Source of the DNA: Roseiarcus sp963732155 | Lineage (GTDB): Bacteria; Pseudomonadota; Alphaproteobacteria; Rhizobiales; Beijerinckiaceae | Direction: 5' to 3' | Assembly (NCBI GenBank): GCA_963732155.1 | Contig: CAVSYB010000006.1 | Location: forward strand, 618,816-682,815 | Length of the DNA: 64,000 nucleotides | In this document: piece after piece, positions 8,323 through 16,636 of the stretch | Numbering within the stretch: position 1 is the first letter of the stretch | How the letters are laid out: every line of letters begins with the position of its first letter | Translations under genes and position numbers: made by a program | The notes under the pieces: generated by a model | The model's database searches: none | The model's input: only the letters and a program-made list of their open reading frames with translations | What the model was told of the DNA's origin: nothing

Positions 8323-10152
8323 ATGAGCGGCAAGAACGGATCGTCGCCACGCGACAACAAATACAAGGACGGCAAGCGGCGCCTGCGCTCGACCCAGTGG
8401 TTCGACAATCCCGACAATCCCGGGATGACCGCGCTCTACATCGAGCGCTATCTCAACTATGGCCTGACGCCGGCCGAGTTGCGCTCCGGCAAGCCGATCA
8501 TCGGCATCGCCCAGAGCGGCTCGGATCTGGTGCCGTGCAATCGCCACCACATCGAGCTCGCCAAGCGGGTGCGCGACGGCATCGTCGCGGCCGGCGGCGT
8601 CGCGTTTGAATTCCCCACCCACCCGATGCAGGAGACCGGCAAGCGCCCGACCGCGGCGCTCGACCGCAATCTCGCCTATCTCGGCCTGGTCGAAGTGCTG
8701 TACGGCTATTTCCTCGACGGCGTGGTGCTGACCACCGGTTGCGACAAGACGACGCCCGCCGCCATCATGGCCGCCGCCACGGTGAACATTCCCGCCATCG
8801 TGCTGTCCGGGGGACCGATGCTCGACGGCTGGCGCAACGGCGAGCGCACCGGGTCGGGCACCGTCGTCTGGAAGGCGCGCGAGGAGCTCGCCGCCGGCAA
8901 GATCGGCTACGAGGAGTTCATGGAAATCGTCACCTCGTCGGCGCCCTCGGTCGGCCATTGCAACACCATGGGCACCGCGACGACGATGAATTCGATCGCC
9001 GAGGCGCTGGGCATGAGTCTGCCCGGTTGCGCGGTGATTCCCGGCCCCTATCGCGAGCGCGGCCAGATCGCCTACGAGACCGGCAAGCGCGCCGTCGAGA
9101 TGGTCTGGGAGGATTTGAAGCCGTCCGACATTCTGACGCGCGAGGCGTTCGAGAATGCGATCGTCGTCAACAGCGCGATCGGCGGCTCGACCAACGCGCC
9201 GATCCACGTCAACGCGATCGCCCGCCACGTCGGCGTGCGGCTCGACATCGAGGACTGGGAGTCGGTCGGCCACGCCGTGCCGTTGCTCGTCAACCTGCAG
9301 CCGGCGGGCAAATATCTCGGCGAGGAGTTTCATCGCGCCGGCGGCGTGCCGGCGGTGGTCAACGAGCTGATGAAAAAGAAGTTGATCCACAAGGGCGCGC
9401 TGACGGTCAACGGCAAGTCGATCGGCGAGAACTGCAAGGGCAGGGAAAGCGGCGATCACGACGTCATTTTCCCGATTTCCAAGCCGCTGAAGGAGGACGC
9501 CGGCTTCATCGTGCTGCACGGCAATCTGTTCGACAGCGCGGTGATGAAGACCAGCGTGATCGACGAGGAGTTCCGCAACCGCTACCTCTCCAGCGTCAAG
9601 GACCCCGACGCCTTCGAGGGCCGCGCGATCGTGTTCGACGGCCCCGAGGACTATCACCACCGGATCGAAGACCCCAAGCTCAAGATCGACGAGCACTGCG
9701 TGCTGATCATTCGCGGCGCGGGACCGATCGGCTATCCCGGCAGCGCCGAAGTGGTGAACATGCAGCCGCCCGCCGCGCTGATCAAGAAAGGCGTGCGCGC
9801 CCTGCCCTGCATCGGCGACGGCCGGCAGTCGGGCACCTCCGGGTCGCCCTCGATCCTCAACGCCTCGCCGGAAGCGGCGGTCGGCGGCGGGCTCGCCCTG
9901 GTGCGCACCGGCGACCGGGTGCGCATCGATTTGAAGAAGCGCACCGCCGATATGTTGATCAGCGACGCCGAGCTGGCGCGACGGCGCGCCGAGTTCCAGA
10001 AGCACGGCTTCCCCTATCCGGCGAGCCAGACGCCGTGGCAGGAAATCCAGCGGGGAATCGAGGACCAGCTGTCGGCGGGGATGGTGTTGAAGCCGGCGGT
10101 CAACTATCAGCGGGTCGCGCAGACCAAGGGCGTCCCGCGCGACAACCACTGA
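8323..10152 (+). CDS. IlvD/EDD-family dehydratase (sugar-acid / dihydroxy-acid dehydratase)
   Basis: The 609-residue protein belongs to the iron-sulfur dehydratases that turn a 2,3-dihydroxy acid into a 2-keto-3-deoxy acid. Cysteines near residues 72 (DLVPCNRHH), 140 (TTGCDKTTPA) and 213 (GHCNTMGTATTMN) match the cluster ligands, and GDGRQSGTSGSPSI is the conserved active-site stretch. The pattern fits the sugar-acid branch (arabinonate/xylonate/fuconate type) better than biosynthetic IlvD, and the neighbours (SDR dehydrogenase, ICL/PEPM lyase, sugar ABC importer) support a catabolic role. The substrate is not determined. GGAGGA lies seven bases before the chosen ATG. Confidence 0.9.
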   Translation: MSGKNGSSPRDNKYKDGKRRLRSTQWFDNPDNPGMTALYIERYLNYGLTPAELRSGKPIIGIAQSGSDLVPCNRHHIELAKRVRDGIVAAGGVAFEFPTHPMQETGKRPTAALDRNLAYLGLVEVLYGYFLDGVVLTTGCDKTTPAAIMAAATVNIPAIVLSGGPMLDGWRNGERTGSGTVVWKAREELAAGKIGYEEFMEIVTSSAPSVGHCNTMGTATTMNSIAEALGMSLPGCAVIPGPYRERGQIAYETGKRAVEMVWEDLKPSDILTREAFENAIVVNSAIGGSTNAPIHVNAIARHVGVRLDIEDWESVGHAVPLLVNLQPAGKYLGEEFHRAGGVPAVVNELMKKKLIHKGALTVNGKSIGENCKGRESGDHDVIFPISKPLKEDAGFIVLHGNLFDSAVMKTSVIDEEFRNRYLSSVKDPDAFEGRAIVFDGPEDYHHRIEDPKLKIDEHCVLIIRGAGPIGYPGSAEVVNMQPPAALIKKGVRALPCIGDGRQSGTSGSPSILNASPEAAVGGGLALVRTGDRVRIDLKKRTADMLISDAELARRRAEFQKHGFPYPASQTPWQEIQRGIEDQLSAGMVLKPAVNYQRVAQTKGVPRDNH

Positions 10153-10168
10153 GCGCCGCGCTATCCGG

Positions 10169-10930
10169 ATGCGGCGCACGCCGCTCCGCCTCGCGCGGGA
10201 CGACGGACCGAGAAGGGGCCTGATCTTGGAGCCGAGCGAGCAGCCGATCGGCGAGCCGGTCGCCACGCGCCCCGCCAGGCGTCCCGGGCGCACGACGCTT
10301 TCGGGCCGCGCCGTGACGCTCGTTCCGCTCGATGCCGACGCCCATGCCGACGCGCTGTTCGAGGGCGCCAATGGCGGCGACAAGGATCGCGTGTGGACCT
10401 ATCTGTTCGATGGTCCCTATGCCGACCGCGCGCTGTTCCGCGCCAATATCGCGGCCAAGGCGAAGTCGCAGGACCCGTTGTTCTTCGCGATCGTCGACAA
10501 CGCCAGCGGCCGGGCGGTCGGCTATCAGACCTTTTTGCGCATCGAGCCGCAGCATCGGGCGATCGAAGTCGGCAACGTTCTCTATACGCCCGCGATGCAG
10601 CGCACGATCGGCGCGACGGAGGCGCAATATCTGTTCGCCGCTCATGTCTTCGACGAACTCGGCTATCGCCGCTACGAGTGGAAATGCAACGATCTCAACG
10701 AGCCCTCCAAGCGCGCCGCGCTGCGGCTCGGCTTCACTTTCGAGGGCGTGTTCCGCCAGCACATGATCGTCAAGGGCCGCAATCGCGACACCGCCTGGTT
10801 CTCGATGCTCGACAGCGAATGGCCGAGCCGCCGCGCGGCGTTCGAGCAATGGCTGGCGCCCGAGAATTTCGACGCCTCGGGGCGCCAGAAAATCGCCTTG
10901 TCGGCGCTCAATCGCCGCGAGATTCGCTGA
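10169..10930 (+). CDS. GNAT-family N-acetyltransferase (RimJ/RimL type)
   Basis: The protein shows the RimJ/RimL-like acetyltransferase pattern: LSGRAVTLVPLDADAHADAL at the N terminus, VGYQTFLRIEPQHRAIEVGN, then YRRYEWKCNDLNEPSKRAAL and RLGFTFEGVFRQHMIVKGRN. Such enzymes move acetyl from acetyl-CoA to an amino group. The start is uncertain: a TTG at 10226 has AGAAGGGG seven bases upstream, whereas the ATG used here has a weak site. It starts 16 bases after the dehydratase and its stop overlaps the next start, so it is probably co-transcribed, though an acetyltransferase has no obvious place in a sugar-acid pathway. Confidence 0.85.
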   Translation: MRRTPLRLARDDGPRRGLILEPSEQPIGEPVATRPARRPGRTTLSGRAVTLVPLDADAHADALFEGANGGDKDRVWTYLFDGPYADRALFRANIAAKAKSQDPLFFAIVDNASGRAVGYQTFLRIEPQHRAIEVGNVLYTPAMQRTIGATEAQYLFAAHVFDELGYRRYEWKCNDLNEPSKRAALRLGFTFEGVFRQHMIVKGRNRDTAWFSMLDSEWPSRRAAFEQWLAPENFDASGRQKIALSALNRREIR

Positions 10931-11760
10931 TGCTCACCATCGCTCGGAAGCGGGCGCGCTTCGCGGAATTGCACGCGGGCCCCGGCTGCTTCGTCATTCC
11001 CAATCCGTGGGATGTCGGATCGGCGAAATATCTCGCCTCGCTCGGCTTCAAGGCGCTGGCGACGACCAGCGCAGGCGCGGCTTTCGCGGCCGGCCTGCCC
11101 GACGGCGGCATGACCCGCCGCGCCGCGCTGGCTCATATCGGCGACCTCGTCGCGGCGACCGACCTGCCGTTCAACGCCGACTATGAAGCGGGTTTCGCGG
11201 CGACGCGCGACGAACTCGCAGAAAGCGTCGCGCGCTGCATCGCGACGGGCGTCGCCGGTTTTTCGATCGAGGACTATACCGGCGATCCCCGCGCGCCCTT
11301 CTACGGCGCGCAGGAGGCTGCCGAACGCATCCGCGTCGCGCGAGCCGCGATCGACGCGAGCGGCGAGCGGGTGCTGTTGACGGCGCGCAGCGAAGCTTTG
11401 TTGCGCGGCCATCCCGACGGCCTCCGCGAAGCGTTGCGCCGCCTCACGGCTTATGCGGAGGCGGGCGCCGACGTGCTCTATGCGCCGGGCCTGCGCAGCG
11501 CCGACGACGTCAGCCAGGTCGTGCGAGCGGCCGGCGCGCTACCGGTCAATGCGCTGGCCCTCGCGCCGGGCCTCACGCTCGAACAGTTCGAGGACCTCGG
11601 CGTCCGCCGCGTGAGCGTCGGGGGTTCGCTGGCCCGCGCCGCGTGGGGCGGATTCATGCGCGCGGCGCAGGACATTGCGCAGCACGGGCGGTTCGACAGC
11701 CTCGCGCAGGGCGCGTCCTATGCGGAGCTCGGCAAATTGTTCGCCGGCGGTCCGACTTGA
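10930..11760 (+). CDS. Isocitrate lyase/PEP mutase-family protein
   Basis: The 276-residue protein has the ICL/PEPM layout: NPWDVGSAKYLASLGFKALA, then a loop with PFNADYEAGF, GVAGFSIEDY with the metal-binding E-D, LTARSEALL, ADVLYAPGL and RRVSVGGSLARA. The family cleaves or forms C-C or P-C bonds next to a carboxylate. The usual catalytic KKCGH loop of isocitrate lyase is absent, as in the oxaloacetate-decarboxylase-like and uncharacterised members. ATG overlaps the preceding TGA, which points to translational coupling. It may cleave the product of the dehydratase/dehydrogenase steps; that is inference. Confidence 0.88.
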   Translation: MLTIARKRARFAELHAGPGCFVIPNPWDVGSAKYLASLGFKALATTSAGAAFAAGLPDGGMTRRAALAHIGDLVAATDLPFNADYEAGFAATRDELAESVARCIATGVAGFSIEDYTGDPRAPFYGAQEAAERIRVARAAIDASGERVLLTARSEALLRGHPDGLREALRRLTAYAEAGADVLYAPGLRSADDVSQVVRAAGALPVNALALAPGLTLEQFEDLGVRRVSVGGSLARAAWGGFMRAAQDIAQHGRFDSLAQGASYAELGKLFAGGPT

Positions 11761-11887
11761 CGCCGGCCCGGGCGGTCGACTGGCGCGGTCGGCGCGGCTT
11801 TGCTATCGACCGCTTCGAAGCGCCCGCCGAGCGCCGGATCGTCTCGATTGAGCAAGCGGCGCGCCGGCAGCGGGGAGGAGCACGAAA

Positions 11888-12631
11888 ATGGCACAACGTC
11901 TGAAAGGCAAGGTCGCGCTGCTGACGGCGGCGGCGGCGGGCATCGGACGCGCGACCGCCGAGGCCTTTCACGCCGAAGGCGCAACGGTGATCGCCACCGA
12001 CCTCGACGCCGCCAAGCTGGCGGGGTTGCCGGGCGACCTGCGCAAGCTCGACGTCCGCTTCACCGAGGCGGTCGAATCGTTGGCCAGGGAAATCGGGCCC
12101 GTCGACGTGCTGTTCAACTGCGCCGGCTTCGTTCATCACGGCTCGGCGCTCGAGTGCTCCGACAGCGATTGGGATTTCTCCTTCGATCTCAACGTGAAAT
12201 CGATGCATCGCACGATCCGCGCCTTCCTGCCCGGCATGTTGGCGAAGGGCGCCGGGTCGATCGTCAACATCTCCTCGGGCGCGTCCTCGGTGCGCGGCAT
12301 TCCCAACCGCTACGTCTATGGCGCGTCGAAAGCCGCCGTCATCGGCCTCACCAAGGCGGTGGCCGCCGATTTCATCAAGCGCGGCGTGCGTTGCAACGCC
12401 ATCTGCCCCGGCACGATCGAAAGCCCGTCGCTCGATCAGCGCATCGCGACGCTCGCCAAACAGACCCATCAGTCGATCGAGGTCGTTCGCCAGGCGTTCA
12501 TCGACCGCCAGCCGATGGGCCGGCTCGGCGCGCCGCAGGAAATCGCCATGCTCGCGGTCTATCTGGCCTCCGACGAGAGTTCCTATACGACCGGCCAGAT
12601 CCATCTCGCGGACGGCGGCTTCGCCCTGTAG
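11888..12631 (+). CDS. SDR-family NAD(P)-dependent oxidoreductase (keto-deoxy-sugar-acid dehydrogenase-like)
   Basis: The 247-residue protein is a classical short-chain dehydrogenase: cofactor loop TAAAAGIGRATAEAF, D-D in TDLDAAKL that favours NAD+, NCAGFVHHG, catalytic SIVNISSGAS and YVYGASKAAVIGLTK (Tyr and Lys), and the closing GQIHLADGG. The overall sequence resembles the BDH2 / 2-keto-3-deoxy-L-fuconate dehydrogenase group, which suits a step after an IlvD-like dehydratase. GGAGG lies about ten bases before the ATG. It is 127 bases downstream of the lyase gene. Confidence 0.88.
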   Translation: MAQRLKGKVALLTAAAAGIGRATAEAFHAEGATVIATDLDAAKLAGLPGDLRKLDVRFTEAVESLAREIGPVDVLFNCAGFVHHGSALECSDSDWDFSFDLNVKSMHRTIRAFLPGMLAKGAGSIVNISSGASSVRGIPNRYVYGASKAAVIGLTKAVAADFIKRGVRCNAICPGTIESPSLDQRIATLAKQTHQSIEVVRQAFIDRQPMGRLGAPQEIAMLAVYLASDESSYTTGQIHLADGGFAL

Positions 12632-12759
12632 GGCGCCTTCCGGCGCCGCAGAGTTCGAGGGCGCCTCGCAGGCTGTGGCGCGCCGCTTGCACAATTCCGG
12701 CGGGCCGGCCGCAGACCTCTCTTCGCGTCTCCACTTTCCATTAAGGTCAATTTTTAGGG

Positions 12760-12774
12760 TTAAGTCAGCGTTAA
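12760..12774. promoter_or_regulatory. CtrA-type box upstream of the outer-membrane protein gene
   Basis: The sequence TTAAGTCAGCGTTAA is an exact TTAA-N7-TTAA match, the consensus of the alphaproteobacterial cell-cycle regulator CtrA. It lies 77 bases before the omp start in an AT-rich patch that probably contains the promoter. Function is inferred from the match and position. Confidence 0.5.
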
Positions 12775-12851
12775 ACTCTTCATGGCAATTTCCCCTTCAG
12801 TGAAGGCTCGCGCGGGGGTTCCGAGTCCGCGCCGAACGAAGGGGTATTGTC

Positions 12852-13781
12852 ATGGGCGGTTTGAAGGCCCTTTTTCTCGTCAGCAGCGCCGTCGTCGCGA
12901 TGACCGGCCTTGCCCAGGCGGCCGACTTGCCGCCGCCGCCGCCCATGGAGCCGGCGCCGATGATGCCGCCGCCGGAATTCGGCGGCTGGTACCTTCGCGG
13001 CGACATCGGCCTCGCCGTGCAGACCGGCAGCATCAACCCCGCCATCTCCCCCAACCCGCTGATCGGCGCGCCCGCCGACGCCTTCAACAGCTTCTACAAC
13101 CCGTCGATCTCGGCGGGCGGCCTGTTCGACGTCGGCGTCGGCTACCAGATCAACAACTGGCTGCGCTTCGACGTCACCGGCGAATATCGCGGCGGTTCGC
13201 ATTTCCAGGCGCTCGAGCAAGTCGGCGTGCCGCCGGCGGCGGGATTCGCCCAAGGCTATCAGAACGCCGATTTCTATCGCGGCGACATGTCGTCGATCAT
13301 CGGCCTGTTCAACGGCTATGTCGACATCGGCACCTGGTATGGCGTGACGCCGTTCGTCGGCGCCGGCGTCGGCTTGGCGCAGAACACCCTGTCGGGGTTG
13401 ACCGACACCGGATTCACCTACACCCCGAGCGTGTTCACCAATGGCGGCGCGCCGACCGGCGGCTATTTCAGCAACGGGTCGAAGACCAGCTTCGCCTGGG
13501 CGCTGATGGCCGGCCTCGATTTCAACGTCACCGACAACCTGAAGCTCGAGCTCGGCTATCGCTATCTCGACTACGGCAAGTTCGGTTCGGGAGGCTCGAA
13601 CTGCTTCAACGGCACCGGCGCCAACGGCGGCTTCAGCGTCGCCAATTGCGGCGGCTCGTCGAACTTCCTGTCGACCGGCAATCTCGCCTCGCAAGACTTC
13701 CGCATCGGCTTGCGCTGGACCTTCGCCGAAACGCCGACCTACGCGCCGCCGCCCGAACAGCCGCTGGTGCGCAAATACTGA
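12852..13781 (+). CDS. Outer-membrane beta-barrel protein (Omp25/31-like porin family)
   Basis: The 309-residue protein has a signal peptide (MGGLKALFLVSSAVVAMTGL, cut after AQA) followed by a proline-rich linker (PPPPPMEPAPMMPPP) and an eight-strand-type barrel with alternating residues: GGWYLRGDIGLAVQ, GYQINNWLRFDVTGEYR, GTWYGVTPFVGAGVGLA, LELGYRYLDYGKF and RIGLRWTFAE. Alphaproteobacterial Omp25/Omp31 proteins have this form and sit in the outer membrane. It stands alone; the CtrA-type box upstream suggests cell-cycle-linked expression. Confidence 0.88.
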   Translation: MGGLKALFLVSSAVVAMTGLAQAADLPPPPPMEPAPMMPPPEFGGWYLRGDIGLAVQTGSINPAISPNPLIGAPADAFNSFYNPSISAGGLFDVGVGYQINNWLRFDVTGEYRGGSHFQALEQVGVPPAAGFAQGYQNADFYRGDMSSIIGLFNGYVDIGTWYGVTPFVGAGVGLAQNTLSGLTDTGFTYTPSVFTNGGAPTGGYFSNGSKTSFAWALMAGLDFNVTDNLKLELGYRYLDYGKFGSGGSNCFNGTGANGGFSVANCGGSSNFLSTGNLASQDFRIGLRWTFAETPTYAPPPEQPLVRKY

Positions 13782-14005
13782 AATCTCGGCTGACCTCGGA
13801 CCCCTGAGCGCGGCGCCGGATGCAACCCGGCGCCGCGCCGCGTTCTCGCGCCTTCGGCGGCGACGCGACGGCGATTGCGCGGCGCGCCGTCTCGCCATTG
13901 CGTTCTCCGGCCGGACGACCTAAGTCGGTCCGACATTCCAAAGTGCGCCGGCGGCCGGCCCTGCCGGATCGCCCGCCGCGACGCACGCCTTCGAGGCGCG
14001 GTTCG

Positions 14006-14947
14006 ATGACGGATGTTCCGGCGAAGGGGCGGGCAAGCCCGTGGAGCGCGCTGTGGAACAGTCCGACGACGCTTCTGACGCTGACGGCGCTGATGTTCGC
14101 CGGCCATTCGGTGGTCGGCCGTCTGGCGGTCGGCGAGATTTCGCCGATGACGCTGACCTGCGGCCGCTGGGGCCTGGCGTTGATTCCGCTGACTCTGGCG
14201 GCGCGCGGCGCCCTCGGGCGGGACCTGGCGGCGCTGCGCCCCCGCTGGAAATTCGTCATCGCGATGGGCGCGCTCGGCTTCACCGCGTTCAACGCGCTGT
14301 TCTATACGGCCGCGCACCGAACCAGCGCCCTCAACATGTCGATCCTGCAAGGCGCCATTCCGGCCTTCGTGCTGATTGGCGCGCGCGTGATTTACGGCGC
14401 GCGGGTCGGCGGCTGGCAGGCCTTCGGCGCGTTCGTCACGATGGTCGGCGTCGCGACGATCGCCGCCCAGGGCGACCTGACGCGATTGCGCACGCTCTCC
14501 TTCAACGGGGGCGATGCGATGTTGATGCTCGCCTGCGTCTTCTACGCGGGCTATACGGTGGGCCTGCGCAGTCGCCCGGCGATCTCCGGCCTCGGCTTCT
14601 TCACGGCGATGGCGGCGGCCGCCTTCATCACCTCGATTCCGCTGCTCGCAATTGAATGGGCGAGCGGCGACTTCGTCGCGCCGACGCTGAAGGGCCTGTC
14701 GGCGCTGCTTTATGCGGCGCTGCTTCCTTCGCTGATCGCGCAGATCTTTTATATGCGCGGCGTCGAACTGATCGGGCCGGGGCGCGCCGGCGTTTTCGTC
14801 AATCTGGTGCCGGCGTTCGGCGCCCTTCTCGCCGTCGTCTTGCTGGGCGAAAACTTCGCGCCCTATCACGCCGTCGCGCTCGTCCTTGTCGTCGCCGGCA
14901 TCGGCATCGCCGAGCGCGCCGTCAGGCCGGCCGTCGCGCCCCGCTGA
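14006..14947 (+). CDS. DMT-superfamily (EamA) transporter
   Basis: The 313-residue protein has ten hydrophobic helices in two EamA halves, with typical stretches LMFAGHSVVGRLAVGEISPM, FYTAAHRTSALNMSILQGAI, and FYMRGVELIGPGRAGVFVNL, then PAFGALLAVVLLGE. Members export metabolites such as amino acids or nucleosides across the inner membrane; the substrate is unknown here. The start is the ATG just before the first hydrophobic segment. The longer frame upstream has the codon pattern of non-coding DNA. Confidence 0.9.
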   Translation: MTDVPAKGRASPWSALWNSPTTLLTLTALMFAGHSVVGRLAVGEISPMTLTCGRWGLALIPLTLAARGALGRDLAALRPRWKFVIAMGALGFTAFNALFYTAAHRTSALNMSILQGAIPAFVLIGARVIYGARVGGWQAFGAFVTMVGVATIAAQGDLTRLRTLSFNGGDAMLMLACVFYAGYTVGLRSRPAISGLGFFTAMAAAAFITSIPLLAIEWASGDFVAPTLKGLSALLYAALLPSLIAQIFYMRGVELIGPGRAGVFVNLVPAFGALLAVVLLGENFAPYHAVALVLVVAGIGIAERAVRPAVAPR

Positions 14948-15071
14948 ATCGCCGCCCCTCGACGTCGAACCCGGGCGCCAGCGCACGCAGGACCTCTTCA
15001 AACCAGGGGTCGGATGACGGTCGAAGCGCGCCCCTCGCCGCGCGGCGAGGGGCGGAGCCTGCGGCCTCGGC

Positions 15072-15836
15072 TCATTTGACCAGTTTGGGCGCCCCGACGC
15101 GCGGCGTCTCGCCGTCCTGCATGACGCCAAGCCGGCGCGCGACCTCGGTATAGGCCTCGATCATGCCGCCGAGGTCGCGGCGGAAGCGATCCTTGTCGAG
15201 CTTGTCGTTCGATTTGATGTCCCACAGACGGCACGAATCGGGGCTGATCTCGTCGGCCACGACAATGCGCATGGTCTCGCCTTCCCACAGACGCCCGCAT
15301 TCGATCTTGAAATCGACGAGCCGGATGCCGACGCCGAGGAACAGGCCGGTGAGGAAGTCATTGACGCGAATGGCCAGGGCCATGATGTCGTCGATCTCCT
15401 GCGGGGCCGCCCAGCCGAAGGCGGTGATGTGCTCTTCCGAGACCAGCGGATCGTTGAGGGCGTCGTTCTTGTAATAGAATTCGATGATCGAGCGCGGCAG
15501 CTGGGTGCCCTCTTCGATGCCGAGCCGCGTCGCCAGCGAGCCCGCGGCGACGTTGCGCACGACCACTTCGAGCGGAATGATCTCCACCTCGCGAATCAGC
15601 TGCTCGCGCATGTTGAGCCGGCGGATGAAATGCGTCGGCACGCCGATATCGTTCAGGTTCTGGAACAGATACTCGGAGATACGATTGTTCAGCACTCCTT
15701 TTCCTTCGATGACCTCGTGTTTCTTGGCGTTGAACGCTGTCGCATCGTCCTTGAAATGTTGAATGAGCGTTCCCGGCTCGGGGCCTTCATAGAGGACTTT
15801 GGCCTTGCCTTCGTAAATGCGGCGGCGGCGGTTCAT
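15072..15836 (-). CDS. purC: Phosphoribosylaminoimidazole-succinocarboxamide synthase (PurC)
   Basis: The 254-residue protein is a full-length SAICAR synthetase, which joins aspartate to CAIR with ATP in purine synthesis. Diagnostic stretches are RRRRIYEGKAKVLYEGPEPG, FKDDATAFNAKKHE, VVRNVAAGSLATRLGI, VDFKIECGRL and ADEISPDSCRLWD. The start MNRRRRIYEG gives the usual alphaproteobacterial length; a start ten codons upstream has a slightly better ribosome site and cannot be excluded. It lies alone on the minus strand, without purS/purQ beside it. Confidence 0.95.
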   Translation of the reverse strand: MNRRRRIYEGKAKVLYEGPEPGTLIQHFKDDATAFNAKKHEVIEGKGVLNNRISEYLFQNLNDIGVPTHFIRRLNMREQLIREVEIIPLEVVVRNVAAGSLATRLGIEEGTQLPRSIIEFYYKNDALNDPLVSEEHITAFGWAAPQEIDDIMALAIRVNDFLTGLFLGVGIRLVDFKIECGRLWEGETMRIVVADEISPDSCRLWDIKSNDKLDKDRFRRDLGGMIEAYTEVARRLGVMQDGETPRVGAPKLVK

Positions 15837-16106
15837 GGGCAATAACCGTGGCTTGAGGAAATCCATCGATCGGCCTTTTTTCGTAAGGCGCCGACCCGCC
15901 CTTGAAGCGGCGGCCGGGATGTGGCGATTGGGGCCGCGAGAGCCGGACCTGGAGGCGACTCTTGAGGGCCGGCGATCGGCCCCGATCCAGCCTAGCCGAT
16001 TGCCGACGGCCGCACAAACGCTCGCAACTCATGCCGGCGCCGAGCGGGGGCGCCGAAGGGCTGCGGCCCCGCCGCCGGATTGGAATGCGCTGTTGATCTT
16101 CGCGCC

Positions 16107-16191
16107 TTCGTCATCCTGACCCTCGGCATCACCTGCTGGGCCGCCCAGCGGACCCGCACCGCCGAAGACTTCTCAGCCGGCGGCGGCGGCG
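16107..16191 (+). pseudogene. Remnant of a cation/acetate symporter (actP-like, sodium:solute symporter)
   Basis: About 28 codons read FVILTLGITCWAAQRTRTAE followed by DFSAGGGG. This matches the N-terminal region of ActP-type symporters, where a first helix ends in LGITYWAA and is followed by R-T-R-S-x-x-D-F-Y-x-A-G-G-G. No start codon, no downstream helices and no further symporter sequence are present, so only a scrap remains. It runs straight into the exonuclease remnant, consistent with a large internal deletion. Confidence 0.55.
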
Positions 16192-16605
16192 ATCAAGGTT
16201 CATCGTCTGTTTGAGGCCGAGGTCATCGTCGGCCGGCTGGTCGACGAGGTGATTCCGGAGCTGTTGCGTTTCGTCGGCGGGCGGCCGCTCGTCGGCTATT
16301 ATCTTGAATTCGACGTCGCCATGCTCGACAAGCACGTGCGCCGTTTGCTCGGATTCGAACTGCCCAACCCCCGGATCGAGGTTTCGGAGCTTTATTTAAG
16401 CGCAAGTTCGGCGACGCTCCGCCCGGAAGCCAAGTCGACCTGTCCTTCGCCGCGATCATGGCGGATCTCAAGCTGCCGATGCTCGACCAGCGTGACGCCT
16501 TTTCCGACGCGCTGATGACCGCGATGATCTATCTCGCGCTGCGCGACCTCAAGCAGCGCGATGTCCGCATCGCGCGGCGCCACGCGGGCGCCCTCATTTT
16601 GAGGC
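16192..16605 (+). pseudogene. Frameshifted remnant of a DnaQ-like 3'-5' exonuclease
   Basis: The first part reads VIPELLRFVGGRPLVGYYLE then FDVAMLDKHVRRLLGFELPN, and after a frame change near 16393 it continues KFGDAPPGSQVDLSFAAIMA then DLKLPMLDQRDAFSDALMTA. These match the Exo II and Exo III regions of PolC/DnaQ-like exonucleases, including the final H/R-D-A-x-x-D-A-x-x-T pattern. The Exo I end is missing. Such exonucleases often sit behind actP and a DUF294 gene, so this and the actP scrap look like the two ends of one collapsed operon. Confidence 0.65.
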
Positions 16606-16636
16606 GACTTTTCGTCGGCCAGGCGACGGCGGCGTC

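Noticed and set aside
8320..10383. Minus-strand frame of 687 codons across the dehydratase
   Set aside because: It is a shadow of the well-conserved IlvD/EDD gene caused by high GC at third codon positions.
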